Shown one piece after another: positions 1 through 8,200 of a stretch of DNA of 17,134 bases. Origin of the DNA: JAQGMO01 sp050954505 (GTDB lineage: Bacteria; Pseudomonadota; Gammaproteobacteria; Burkholderiales; Burkholderiaceae_D); contig JBPBPY010000321.1 of the NCBI GenBank assembly GCA_050954505.1, forward strand, positions 1 to 17,134, read 5' to 3'. The position numbers and the translations under genes are program-made. The notes under the pieces were generated by a model. That model was given only the letters and a program-made list of their open reading frames with translations, searched no databases and was not told where the DNA came from. Each line of letters starts with the position of its first letter. The stretch's first letter is position 1.

Positions 1-52
1 ACTGGCGCAACAAAGGAACCATCAGAAGAGACAGACATCGGCAAGCAGGCTC

Positions 53-1216
53 CTACAGTCCGGCAGCGTCGCGCAGCTGCGCAGCCTTGTCGGTACGCTC
101 CCAGCTGAACTCGGGCTCTTCGCGGCCGAAATGCCCATAGGCGGCAGACTTTTGATAGATCGGGCGCAACAAGTCGAGCATCTTGACGATGCCCTTTGGA
201 CGCAGGTCGAAATGTTCGCGCACCAGCGCCTCGATGGCCTGGTCGCTGATCTTGCCGGTACCAAAAGTAGTGACCATCACCGACGTCGGCTTGGCAATGC
301 CAATGGCATACGAAATCTGGATCTGGCAACGCTCGGCCAGGCCGGCGGCAACGATGTTCTTGGCCACGTAACGCCCGGCGTAGGCCGCCGAGCGGTCGAC
401 CTTCGACGGGTCCTTGCCGGAGAACGCGCCGCCACCATGCGGTGCGGCACCGCCGTAGGTGTCGACAATGATCTTGCGGCCGGTCAGGCCGCAATCGCCT
501 TGCGGCCCGCCGATGACGAAGCGGCCGGTCGGGTTGACCAGGTAACGGGTATTGTTGAGCCAGTCGGCCGGCACCACCGGCTTGATGATCATCTCGATGA
601 CCGCTTCCTCGATCTGCCGGTGTTCGATTTCCGGCGCATGCTGGGTCGACAGCACGATGGTGTCGATGCCGACCGGACGGCCATCGGCATAACGCAGCGT
701 GACTTGCGACTTGGCGTCCGGACGCAGCCATGGCAGTCGGCCATCCTTGCGCAATTGCGATTGCCGCTCGACGATGCGGTGCGCATAGTGGATTGCGGCA
801 GGCATCAGTTCGGTGGTTTCGCTGCAGGCGTAGCCAAACATCAGGCCCTGGTCGCCGGCGCCCTGGTCGAGGTCGAGGCCGCGGCCTTCGTCGACACCCT
901 GGGCAATATCGGGCGACTGCTTGTCGTAGCAAACCATCACGGCACAGCTTTTGTAGTCGATGCCGAAGTCGGCATTGTCATAACCGATGCGCTTGATGGT
1001 GTCGCGCGCCACGGCAATGTAGTCGACATTGGCGTGCGTGGTGATTTCGCCGGCCAGGACCACCAGGCCGGTGTTGCACAGCGTTTCAGCGGCCACGCGC
1101 GCGCCCGGATCCTGGCTCAGGATGGCGTCGAGGATGGCATCGGAAATCTGGTCGGCGACTTTGTCAGGATGGCCCTCGGAAACGGATTCAGAGGTGAAGA
1201 GGTATTCATTGGACAT
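53..1216 (-). CDS. metK: S-adenosylmethionine synthetase (methionine adenosyltransferase)
   Basis: Makes S-adenosylmethionine from methionine and ATP, releasing phosphate and pyrophosphate; cytosolic, normally a tetramer. The 387-residue product has the usual family length. Visible motifs are the N-terminal SEGHPDK block (residues 13-19), the ATP-binding signature GAGDQG (119-124) and the phosphate loop GGGAFSGKD (261-269), all intact. An in-frame ATG lies seven codons upstream at 1237, but the family N-terminus MSNEYLFTSESVSEG starts at 1216. A GGAG ribosome binding site lies 8 nt before that ATG, so I chose 1216. It is transcribed divergently from the acyltransferase genes. The upstream leader looks structured (separate entry). 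Downstream of the stop only 52 nt are visible and I see no terminator there. The identification is secure. Confidence 0.98.
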   Translation of the reverse strand: MSNEYLFTSESVSEGHPDKVADQISDAILDAILSQDPGARVAAETLCNTGLVVLAGEITTHANVDYIAVARDTIKRIGYDNADFGIDYKSCAVMVCYDKQSPDIAQGVDEGRGLDLDQGAGDQGLMFGYACSETTELMPAAIHYAHRIVERQSQLRKDGRLPWLRPDAKSQVTLRYADGRPVGIDTIVLSTQHAPEIEHRQIEEAVIEMIIKPVVPADWLNNTRYLVNPTGRFVIGGPQGDCGLTGRKIIVDTYGGAAPHGGGAFSGKDPSKVDRSAAYAGRYVAKNIVAAGLAERCQIQISYAIGIAKPTSVMVTTFGTGKISDQAIEALVREHFDLRPKGIVKMLDLLRPIYQKSAAYGHFGREEPEFSWERTDKAAQLRDAAGL

Positions 1217-1290
1217 GCAGCAGGCTCCGTCGATCATGAGAAGGGGTTGTGTAAAATGTCGCGGCCAACCACTTCAGCCTGCGACGCTTT
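1217..1290 (-). promoter_or_regulatory. metK 5' leader with two competing RNA folds, possible translational switch
   Basis: Reading the minus strand, GTCGC (1285-1281) can pair with GCGAC (1262-1258). An inner GGC (1279-1277) pairs with GCC (1265-1263), leaving an 11-nt loop. GGTTG in that loop (1270-1266) is complementary to CAACC (1249-1245), so an H-type pseudoknot is possible. The competing fold uses GCAGGCT (1282-1276), which overlaps the first hairpin and is perfectly complementary to AGCCTGC (1226-1220). That target overlaps the end of the GGAG ribosome binding site (1228-1225) and reaches to 3 nt before the ATG. The two folds exclude each other and the second would hide the ribosome binding site. 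I do not recognise a named SAM or SAH riboswitch consensus. Complementarity is seen; a switching function is inference. Confidence 0.35.
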
Positions 1291-1295
1291 AGCGA

Positions 1296-1324
1296 TATTT
1301 ATATTCCGCCTCGCAATTTGTCAT
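1296..1324 (-). promoter_or_regulatory. candidate sigma70-type promoter for metK
   Basis: On the minus strand ATGACA (1324-1319) resembles a -35 box. Seventeen nucleotides further is TAAATA (1301-1296), within an AT-rich TATAAAT stretch. Transcription would begin near 1289, placing the structured leader at the very 5' end of the mRNA. TATAAA (1303-1298) is an alternative -10 with a shorter spacer. Confidence 0.4.
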
Positions 1325-1342
1325 TAACTCGGCGGATCAAAC

Positions 1343-1371
1343 TTCGTGGTATTTTACGCCTCTTGTAAAAT
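1343..1371 (+). promoter_or_regulatory. inverted repeat (operator-like) over a possible lpxL promoter
   Basis: ATTTTAC (1351-1357) and GTAAAAT (1365-1371) form a perfect 7-bp inverted repeat with a 7-nt spacer, inside otherwise GC-rich DNA. The right arm contains TAAAAT (1366-1371), which could serve as the -10 box for the acyltransferase operon starting at 1399, with a weak -35-like TTCGTG at 1343-1348. A further single GTAAAAT lies at 1251-1257 inside the metK leader. A dimeric regulator could bind here. A simple RNA hairpin or chance AT-rich promoter sequence are the alternatives. Confidence 0.3.
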
Positions 1372-1398
1372 TTCCGCAAAGCAGCGCCAAAATTCACG

Positions 1399-2250
1399 AT
1401 GCTCCTTTCCCTGTTTCGCCTGCTGTCGACGTTGCCTTTGCGCCTGCTCCACGCCATTGGCGTGGTGCTTGGCTGGCTGGTCTATCTGGCCTCCCCTACC
1501 TACCGCAGGCGCCTGAACGAAAACATTCGCCGCGCCGGACATGGCGCCGCGCGCCGCGCCGCTGTGGGCGCCGCCGGCAAGGGCATACTGGAGCTGGCGT
1601 TTGTCTGGTGCGCGCCACAGCAAAAGGTGCTGGACTGCGCCACCATCGAAAACTGGGAGCTGGCCCAGGCCGCGCTTGACAGCAAGCGCGGGGTGATTTT
1701 CCTGACCCCCCACCTGGGCTGCTTCGAAATCATTGCCCAGGCCATTGCCCAGCGCACGCCGCTGTCGGCACTCTACCGCCCGCCCCGCAAGGCGGCCCTG
1801 AAACCCTTGTTCGAGCAAGCCCGGGCGCGCGGCGACCTGTCGCTGGCGCCAGCCAACCTTGCGGGCGTGCGCACGCTGCTGAAAACGCTCAAGAAAGGCT
1901 TGCCGGTCGGCCTGCTGCCAGACCAGGTGCCGCAACAGGGCGAAGGCGTGTGGGCCGACTTCTTCGGCCGCCCCGCCTACACCATGACGCTGCCGGCCAA
2001 GCTGCAGCAAATGACCGGGGCACTGATCCTGCTGTCGTATGCCGAGCGCCTGCCCAAGGGCCGCGGTTTCGTGATCCGCTTCGTGCCGTTCGAGCAGCAG
2101 GCCGGTGCCGATGCCACGCCAGCGACGCTGGCGCGCGCCATCAATGCATCGATGGAGCGCCTGATTGCCCGCTGCCCAGCCCAATACGTCTGGAGCTACA
2201 ACCGCTACAAGGTGCCACGCAATGTGGCCGGACCGGAGCAGGCGCCATGA
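1399..2250 (+). CDS. lpxL: Lipid A biosynthesis acyltransferase, LpxL/HtrB family (first copy)
   Basis: Transfers a secondary acyl chain (classically lauroyl from acyl-ACP) onto the lipid A precursor at the inner face of the inner membrane. The product is 283 residues, near the family's usual 290-310. It has one N-terminal hydrophobic anchor (about residues 9-31), the catalytic H-x4-E motif (HLGCFE, His105 and Glu110), and the later LLPDQV block followed by a DFFGRPAY segment. The ATG at 1399 is the first possible start because a stop codon lies just upstream in frame (1366-1368); no strong ribosome binding site is visible. Its stop overlaps the next start as ATGA, so the pair is translationally coupled. 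The chain specificity (C12, C14 or other) cannot be read from sequence, so the symbol denotes the family. Confidence 0.9.
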   Translation: MLLSLFRLLSTLPLRLLHAIGVVLGWLVYLASPTYRRRLNENIRRAGHGAARRAAVGAAGKGILELAFVWCAPQQKVLDCATIENWELAQAALDSKRGVIFLTPHLGCFEIIAQAIAQRTPLSALYRPPRKAALKPLFEQARARGDLSLAPANLAGVRTLLKTLKKGLPVGLLPDQVPQQGEGVWADFFGRPAYTMTLPAKLQQMTGALILLSYAERLPKGRGFVIRFVPFEQQAGADATPATLARAINASMERLIARCPAQYVWSYNRYKVPRNVAGPEQAP

Positions 2251-3110
2251 GGCTGCTGCTGGCCCTGATGTGGCTGCTGCACTGGCTGCCGCTGCCCGTG
2301 CTGGGACGGCTGGGCCATGGCGCCGGCGCCTTGCTGTACCTGTACATGCACAAGCGCCGCCATGTGACCCTGACCAATCTGCGCCTGTGCTTTCCCGAGT
2401 ACACGGAAAAAGCCCGCCGCCAGCTTGCGCGCCAGCATTTCCAAGCCTATGCACGCAGCCTGCTGGAGCGCGGCGTGCTCTGGTGGGCGCCGCGCAAACG
2501 CCTTCAACGCCTGATCCAGGTCGAACCTGGTGTGCCGGTGGCAGCGTTCGCGGCCAGGCCGACCATCATGCTGTGTCCGCATTTTGTCTCGCTCGATGTG
2601 GCCGGCGTGGCCATCATGCTCGAATGCATAGGTTCGTCGATCTATACCGAACAGCGCAACAAGGTGTTCGACCGCGCCCTGCGCCGCGGCCGCACGCGTT
2701 TTCGGCCCAGCATGCTGTTTTCACGCGCCCAGGGGGTCAAGCCGATCATCCGCGCGCTGCGCGATCACATCCCGTTTTTCATGTTGCCGGACATGGATTT
2801 CGGCAGCAAGGAATCGGTGTTCGTGCCCTTTTTCGGCGTACCGGCCTCGACCCTGACGGCCACGGCGCGCATTGCCAGCGCCACCAGTGCCCAGGTGGTG
2901 CCGGTCATTGCCACCTTCCTGCCGGATTACCGGGGCTGGAAGATCCGCTTCTATCCGGCATGGGATGATTTTCCCGGCGACGACATCACGGCGGCGACCC
3001 GGCGCGTGAATGCCTTCATCGAAGAGCGCGTGCTGGAAGCGCCGGCGCAATACCTGTGGACCCACAAGCGTTTCAAGACCAGGCCGCCTGGCGAACCCGG
3101 GGTGTATTAA
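2247..3110 (+). CDS. Lipid A biosynthesis acyltransferase, LpxL/HtrB family (second copy)
   Basis: A second member of the same acyltransferase family, 287 residues. It has an N-terminal membrane anchor (residues 1-33), the NLRLCFPE block (44-51) typical of LpxL/LpxM proteins, the catalytic H-x4-D motif (HFVSLD, His112 and Asp117), and the MLPDMDFG block followed by PFFGVPA. I chose the ATG at 2247 because it overlaps the upstream stop as ATGA and gives the family-like N-terminus; the frame is open further upstream, but that stretch overlaps the first gene. The two copies are clearly diverged and probably add the two secondary acyl chains of lipid A, each with its own specificity. Which is LpxL-like and which LpxM-like is not resolved. 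Confidence 0.9.
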   Translation: MRLLLALMWLLHWLPLPVLGRLGHGAGALLYLYMHKRRHVTLTNLRLCFPEYTEKARRQLARQHFQAYARSLLERGVLWWAPRKRLQRLIQVEPGVPVAAFAARPTIMLCPHFVSLDVAGVAIMLECIGSSIYTEQRNKVFDRALRRGRTRFRPSMLFSRAQGVKPIIRALRDHIPFFMLPDMDFGSKESVFVPFFGVPASTLTATARIASATSAQVVPVIATFLPDYRGWKIRFYPAWDDFPGDDITAATRRVNAFIEERVLEAPAQYLWTHKRFKTRPPGEPGVY

Positions 3111-3177
3111 AGCCATTGCACAGTCCGGATCGTTGCGCACTGGCAGGAAGTCAAGAGCCGAACGTCTTGCATTGATG

Positions 3178-3195
3178 GCCTGCCTTGCGGCAGGC
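3178..3195 (+). terminator. strong hairpin downstream of the acyltransferase pair
   Basis: GCCTGCC and GGCAGGC form a perfect 7-bp stem around a TTGC loop, 68 nt after the stop of the second acyltransferase. There is no T-run after it, so it is at best an imperfect intrinsic terminator or a 3'-end stabilising stem. This entry opens the 424-bp intergenic region 3111-3534, which contains no credible gene. Confidence 0.35.
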
Positions 3196-3210
3196 TGTGG
3201 CTGGAATGGA

Positions 3211-3252
3211 CCTTGCACCTTGCACTTTCCACCTTGCGCACTGCGCACTGCG
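3211..3252 (+). repeat. degenerate heptanucleotide tandem repeat, six units
   Basis: Six consecutive 7-mers can be read without gaps: CCTTGCA, CCTTGCA, CTTTCCA, CCTTGCG, CACTGCG, CACTGCG. Units 1 and 2 are identical, as are units 5 and 6. The repeat is non-coding and lies about 280 bp before the TpsB transporter gene. A repeat of this size can change copy number by slippage, though the degeneracy argues against frequent slippage now. Confidence 0.65.
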
Positions 3253-3262
3253 CCCGCCTGTA

Positions 3263-3287
3263 TCGGGTTTTCCGGCAAGGAAACCGA
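3263..3287 (+). other. bulged stem-loop in the intergenic region
   Basis: TCGG (3263-3266) pairs with CCGA (3284-3287) and TTTCC (3269-3273) pairs with GGAAA (3279-3283), around a GGCAA loop with a 2-nt bulge. It has no downstream T-run and its function is unknown. Confidence 0.35.
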
Positions 3288-3372
3288 CTTGCATGAAACC
3301 AGGGTACTGAGGCATGTCCGCAAGCCGGATCGCGCCCACCAGCCATCATGCGCAACGGAACAAAATAAGTAG

Positions 3373-3392
3373 TTTCCACGCGAGGGTGGAAA
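3373..3392. promoter_or_regulatory. perfect inverted repeat upstream of the TpsB promoter
   Basis: TTTCCAC (3373-3379) and GTGGAAA (3386-3392) form a 7-bp inverted repeat with a 6-nt spacer. It lies about 35-50 bp before the candidate -35 box, a usual place for an activator or repressor site. A third copy of TTTCCAC occurs at 3226-3232. It could also be a simple RNA hairpin of an upstream transcript. Confidence 0.35.
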
Positions 3393-3424
3393 TACAACAA
3401 ATCACAAGATTCTCACCAGAAACT

Positions 3425-3479
3425 TTATTACCAGCAAGAAATTAAAATATACTGATATGCCGCAACATCGATATCGGTG
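3425..3479 (+). promoter_or_regulatory. candidate promoter of the two-partner secretion locus with adjacent palindrome
   Basis: TATACT (3448-3453) is a good -10 box in an AT-rich stretch that contrasts with the surrounding GC-rich DNA. A weak -35 (TTATTA, 3425-3430) sits 17 nt upstream. Transcription would start near 3460. Just downstream, 3466-3479 reads CAnCGATATCGnTG, a near-perfect palindrome with an 8-bp core, which could be an operator overlapping the start region. The weak -35 suggests dependence on an activator (inference). Confidence 0.45.
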
Positions 3480-3514
3480 AAAGCAGTGCATGGGGCGATC
3501 CTGCACTGCTTTTT
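3480..3514 (+). terminator. intrinsic-terminator-like hairpin inside the tpsB leader
   Basis: A perfect 8-bp stem (GCAGTGCA 3483-3490, TGCACTGC 3502-3509), extendable to 11 bp using flanking A and T bases, has an 11-nt loop and is followed directly by TTTTT (3510-3514). It lies between the candidate promoter (-10 at 3448) and the tpsB ribosome binding site (3525-3530). Any transcript from that promoter must therefore pass it, and too little space remains downstream for another promoter. It could attenuate the operon or block read-through from the lipid A genes. Confidence 0.6.
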
Positions 3515-3534
3515 GAATTTCTTCAGGGAGTGTC

Positions 3535-5259
3535 ATGCGCGTCATCGGATCAACTCGGGTAAAAATTGTGCTCGGTTTTTTGTCTTCGATCCACGGCCTG
3601 CACGCCCTGGCCGCCACTGAACTGGACGCCGCCGGTCGCCAGGCCGACGTGATCCAGCAGCGCCAGCAGCAACAGATCCAGCAGGACAGGGATGAAGCGC
3701 AGCGCGAAATTCGGCCCGGCGGCGCCGATCTGCGCTCCCTGGTGCCAACCACGCCGCCACCCGGCGACACGCCGGGCAAATGCCATGAGATCAAGAGCAT
3801 CGAGATTGCCGACGCCCATCGGCTGGCCGGAGGCGTGAGGCAGCAGATCAATCTGCAATATGCCGGCAAATGCCTGGGCGTCGACGAGATCAGCCAGATC
3901 CTGGCCTTGATTACCAAGAACTATATCGAACAGGGATATGTGACAACGCGCGCGTATCTGCCGGCGCAAAACCTGCAGAGCGGCGTGCTGAAGATCGTTG
4001 TGCTGGAAGGACGCATCGGTGCATTCCAGATCGACGATGGCGGCGCCGGCAGCGTATCGGTCAACAATGCATTCACCTTCCTGCAAGGCGGGGTGCTCAA
4101 CCTGCGCGACCTGGAACAGGGCATCGACCAGATCAACCGGCTGCAGTCGAACAATGCCAAGCTCGAGATTGCGCCCGGCAACGAGGCTGGCGAAAGCGTG
4201 GTCTTGATACGCAACCAGCGCAGCGCACCCGTGCATCTGTTTGCCACCTACGACAACCAGGGCGCCAAGAGCACCGGAGAGCACCAGGGCGCAGCCACCG
4301 TGACGCTCGATGGCGTGCTCGGGTTCAATGAATCGCTGATGGCTTCGCACCGTGAAAGCCTGCCACTGGACGAGCGCGCGCATTCCTCGAACTCGGATGC
4401 CTTCAGCGTTTCGATTCCATTTGGCTACAACCTGTATTCCATCGATCTGAACCGCTCCAAGTACGACAATGTGCTGACCTTGCAGAGCGGCGCGAACGCG
4501 GTGGCGCAAGGCGACAACAGCATCAACAGTTTTTCCTGGAACCGGGTGGTGTATCGCGACCAGAGTTCGCGCCTGAGTTTTGGCGCCGGATTGACCAACA
4601 AGGACAGCCGCAATTATTTTGCCGATCAATACCTCGATGTCAGCAGCCGCAAGCTCAGCGTGCTCGACCTGCGCAGCGGCTATTCCACCTCGGTGCGCGA
4701 CATCTTCCTACAGATGGATCTCGATTATGCACGGGGATTGACGGAATTCGGCGCCATGCACGACACGCCGGCGCTGCCCGCCGACCAGCCGCATGCGCAA
4801 TTCCAGAAAGTCACCGCGCGCCTGTACGCCAGGGTGCCGTTTTCGATTGCCGGCCAGGCCTTCAGTTATGACAGCGAGCTCAACATGCAGCAGGCCTGGA
4901 ATCCGCTGTACGGCTCCGAACAGATCCTGATCGGCGGCATTTATTCGGTGCGCGGCTTCTTCAACAACAGCTTGTCGGGCGACAAGGGCTATTACTGGCG
5001 CAATGAAGTCGCACTGCCGAAAGCCTTCCCGGTCGGAGCCCAGACCTTCAGCGGCAAGCTGTATGCCGGCGTCGACATCGGCCGGGTCTGGAACCTGGCC
5101 GACTTGCCCGGCGGGCGCCTGAGCGGCGCCACCGTCGGCCTGCAGGCCCGCTGGCGCAGCCTGATCCTGGACCTGTCCCACTCCTCCACCATTTCCCTGC
5201 CATCGGGTCTTGCGCGCGAAGCGGCGCAAACCTGGTTCCGTATTTCGGCCGCCCTGTAA
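3535..5259 (+). CDS. Two-partner secretion outer-membrane transporter (TpsB; FhaC/ShlB/HMW1B family)
   Basis: Outer-membrane pore that recognises the N-terminal TPS domain of its partner exoprotein in the periplasm and exports it. The 574-residue product is close to FhaC in length. Order: a signal peptide (cleavage likely after Ala26 or Ala27), a Gln-rich N-terminal helix (about 36-57) like the pore-plugging helix of FhaC, a Pro-rich linker (71-80), two POTRA domains (about 80-157 and 158-230) with a conserved Cys pair (Cys83, Cys113), then a beta-barrel to the C-terminus. The signature loop GGIYSVRGF (467-475) carries the conserved Arg473 of the VRG[YF] motif. The chain ends in Ala-Ala-Leu and not the usual aromatic residue. 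The start ATG has a GGGAG site 4 nt upstream. The partner exoprotein begins 18 nt after the stop. Confidence 0.95.
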   Translation: MRVIGSTRVKIVLGFLSSIHGLHALAATELDAAGRQADVIQQRQQQQIQQDRDEAQREIRPGGADLRSLVPTTPPPGDTPGKCHEIKSIEIADAHRLAGGVRQQINLQYAGKCLGVDEISQILALITKNYIEQGYVTTRAYLPAQNLQSGVLKIVVLEGRIGAFQIDDGGAGSVSVNNAFTFLQGGVLNLRDLEQGIDQINRLQSNNAKLEIAPGNEAGESVVLIRNQRSAPVHLFATYDNQGAKSTGEHQGAATVTLDGVLGFNESLMASHRESLPLDERAHSSNSDAFSVSIPFGYNLYSIDLNRSKYDNVLTLQSGANAVAQGDNSINSFSWNRVVYRDQSSRLSFGAGLTNKDSRNYFADQYLDVSSRKLSVLDLRSGYSTSVRDIFLQMDLDYARGLTEFGAMHDTPALPADQPHAQFQKVTARLYARVPFSIAGQAFSYDSELNMQQAWNPLYGSEQILIGGIYSVRGFFNNSLSGDKGYYWRNEVALPKAFPVGAQTFSGKLYAGVDIGRVWNLADLPGGRLSGATVGLQARWRSLILDLSHSSTISLPSGLAREAAQTWFRISAAL

Positions 5260-5277
5260 GCAGACACGACATCCATC

Positions 5278-8200
5278 ATGAATAAAATCTACCGACTGGT
5301 CTGGAACAAACGTTGCGGCTGCTGGATGGCGGCGTCCGAGCTGGCACGATCGAGCTGTTCGCGCGGCGGCGTGGTCAGGGCCGGCGCGGCCGTATCCCTG
5401 CTGAGCCTGTCGATGGTGGCCCTGGCTGCGCCACCCACGGCCACGCCGGTCAGCGGCGCCGGCAACACGCGCAGCTACGTGGCGCCGAACGGCACCACGG
5501 TGGTCGACATTGCTACCTCCAATGGCGCGGGCGTATCGAACAATCAATACACCGATTACAACGTCAATGCCCAGGGCCTGATCCTCAACAACGCCAACAT
5601 CAGCCAGGTGACGCGGCAATCGCAGCTGGCCGGGCAGATCTATTCGAACACCAACCTGTCGGCCGAAGCCCGGGTGATCATCAACCAGGTGGTAGGCGGC
5701 AACCGCAGTACGCTCAATGGTTTCACCGAAGTGCTCGGTTCGCGGGCCGATGTGGTGGTGGCCAACCCGTACGGCATCACCTGCGGCGGCTGTGGTTTCA
5801 TCAATTCCGACCGCGTGACGCTGACCACCGGCGTGCCGGTATTCGGCAGTGACGGCAGCCTCTCCGGGCTGTCCGTCACCCAGGGCGACATCCTGATCAA
5901 TGGCAGTGGCATCAATGCTTCCGCCCAGCAGATTCTCGACCTGGTGAGCCGCTCGGTGGTGTTCGACGGCCAGGTGAACGCAAATGACCTGGGGGTGTTT
6001 GCCGGCCCGAACAAATGGTCGTATGCCACGCGCATGGTCACAGGCAGCAATGCCCCGGCGGGCACCGCGCCTGCATATGCCATCGATACCTCGGCGCTGG
6101 GCGGCATGTATGCCAACCGCATTTTCCTCATTTCCACCGAAGCCGGCGTTGGTGTGCGCATGCTGGGCAATGCGGCGGCCAACAGCGGCGACTTCACCCT
6201 CGGTGCCGGCGGCGCCGTGCAGATCAACGGCAAGATCTCGGCCAGCACCAGTCTCGGCGTGACCAGCACCAGTACCGATGCAAATGCCATCACGCTCTCC
6301 GATGCCAGCCTGAGCGCTGCAACCGACCTGACCTTGTCGGCTGCGGGCGGCATGAATCTCGGCGGCAGCGCCATCGTCGCAGGGCGCGACCTGAGCGTGA
6401 CGGCCGCCAGCCTGGTCGATGCAGCGAGCAGCAATGCGCAAGCCGACAACAACAAACGGTTTGGCGGGCGCAATCTGGCCGTCGGCATTCTCGGCACGGC
6501 CACCGTCAACGGCAGCGAATGGGGTGCCGGCAGCGGCAGCCTGACGGCCAGTTACGGCAATCTGGGCGTGGGCGCACAGGGTGCGCTGTTCTATGCCGGC
6601 ACCGCCCTGGCCATGACCAGCACAGCGGCAGACCTGGCCTTGGGCATTGCCCAGATTCGCAGCGGTGCCGACCTTTCCCTTACCGCCCGGGGCGGCATTG
6701 CCATCGGCGCCGGTGCCGGCCAGGGCGTGCTGTCGACCGGCGGCAATCTGACCCTGATTGCCGGCAATGGCCTGGTCAATGCCGGCGTCATTTCGGCCCA
6801 GACCGGACGGGCGACCTACCGCATCGACGGCGCCTTCCTCAACAGCGGCCAGCTGTATGCCAAGGACACGCTCGATATTGCCGACGCCAGCGGCAACGGC
6901 AGCCAGAATCTGAGCAATCTCTCGACGGCGCAGAACACGGCGCAGATCATCACCGAAGGCGCACTGGTACTCAAGGGTGCGGCGCTGGAAAACCAGAGTG
7001 GCGCGCGGGTGCAATCGGCCTCGGCCACCGTCACTGCCACCAGCCTGGCCAATGCCGGCGACTGGCTGCTATCGACTGCCAGTGGCAACAGTGCCGACAC
7101 GGTAACGCTGAGCGGCGCGCTGGCCAACACGGGCATCCTGCAATCGGCGCGCAACCTGGTGCTGGATACACAGAGCATCAGCAATGGCAACAAGCTGCTG
7201 GCCAGCGGCAGCCTGGCTGCCACCAGCACGGGCGTTTTCAGCACACAGGCCGGCAGCTACACCCAGGCCGGGGCGGCGTTGACGCTGTCGGCTGCCGCTA
7301 TCGAGAACCAGGGCAATGTCAAGGCAGCATCGCTGGCATTGCGCACCACGGGCGCCGGCGGACTGAACAACAGCGGCGTACTGCAAGCCGATACGGGCAA
7401 CGCCGTCCTTCGCGTGGCCAGCCTGTTTGCCAACAGCGGCAAGCTGTATGCCGGTGGCGCCATCGATATCGCCGACGCCGGCGGTCTGGCCACGGAAGAT
7501 ATCCGCCAGAGCGGCAGCGCTGCCATGATTGCCGACGGCGGCCTGGCGCTCAAGGGAGGTGCACTGGCGACTTCCAGCGCTTCCCGTATCCAGGCCGGCA
7601 GCGGCAGCACGGTCGAGCTGGCCAGCGCCGACAATGCCGGCACCCTGCTGCTTTCCACCGCAGCCGGATCAACCGACGCCGTCACCGTCACGGGGGCGCT
7701 CGCCAACAGCGGCATCTTGCAATCGGGCGGCGCCCTGACGCTGCATTCGGCCGCCGTTGCCAACAGCGGCAAGCTGCTGGCAGCAGGCAATCTCGGCGCG
7801 GCGGTTTCCGGGTCGCTGTCCGGCAGCGCAGGCAGTTTCCTGCAGGCGGGCCAGGCCCTGACGCTGCAGGCCGGCAGCATCGACAATGCCGGTACCGTCA
7901 AGGCGGCAAGCCTGGCACTGACCGGCCTGACCGGTTTGACCAACAGCGGCATCCTGCAGGCTGACCAGAGCGCAACCACCTTGCGGGTCGGCGGCACGTT
8001 CGACAACAGCGGCACGGTGTATGGCGCCAGCGGACTCGACATTGCCGACGCCGCCGGCAATGCCGGCGAGGCGATCAATAACAGCGGCAAACTGCTCAGC
8101 GGCCAGGGCATGACTGTCAAGGGCACGGCGCTCGGCAATACCGCCAGCGGCTGGACCCAGGCCACCACAGGCAGCCAGTTCACCCTGGCTTCGCTGGCCA

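Noticed and set aside
1..52. SAH riboswitch or terminator downstream of metK
   Set aside because: Only 52 nt are visible after the stop codon. I see neither a stem followed by a T-run nor an SAH riboswitch core there.
131..1327. 398-residue plus-strand open frame opposite metK
   Set aside because: Full overlap with the unmistakable metK on the other strand; the product has no recognisable motifs.
4708..7014. 768-residue open frame on the minus strand across tpsB and tpsA
   Set aside because: Antisense shadow caused by GC-rich third positions and repetitive codons; the product is low-complexity Ala/Gly/Arg/His/Gln, matches no family I know, and runs across the real start of tpsA.
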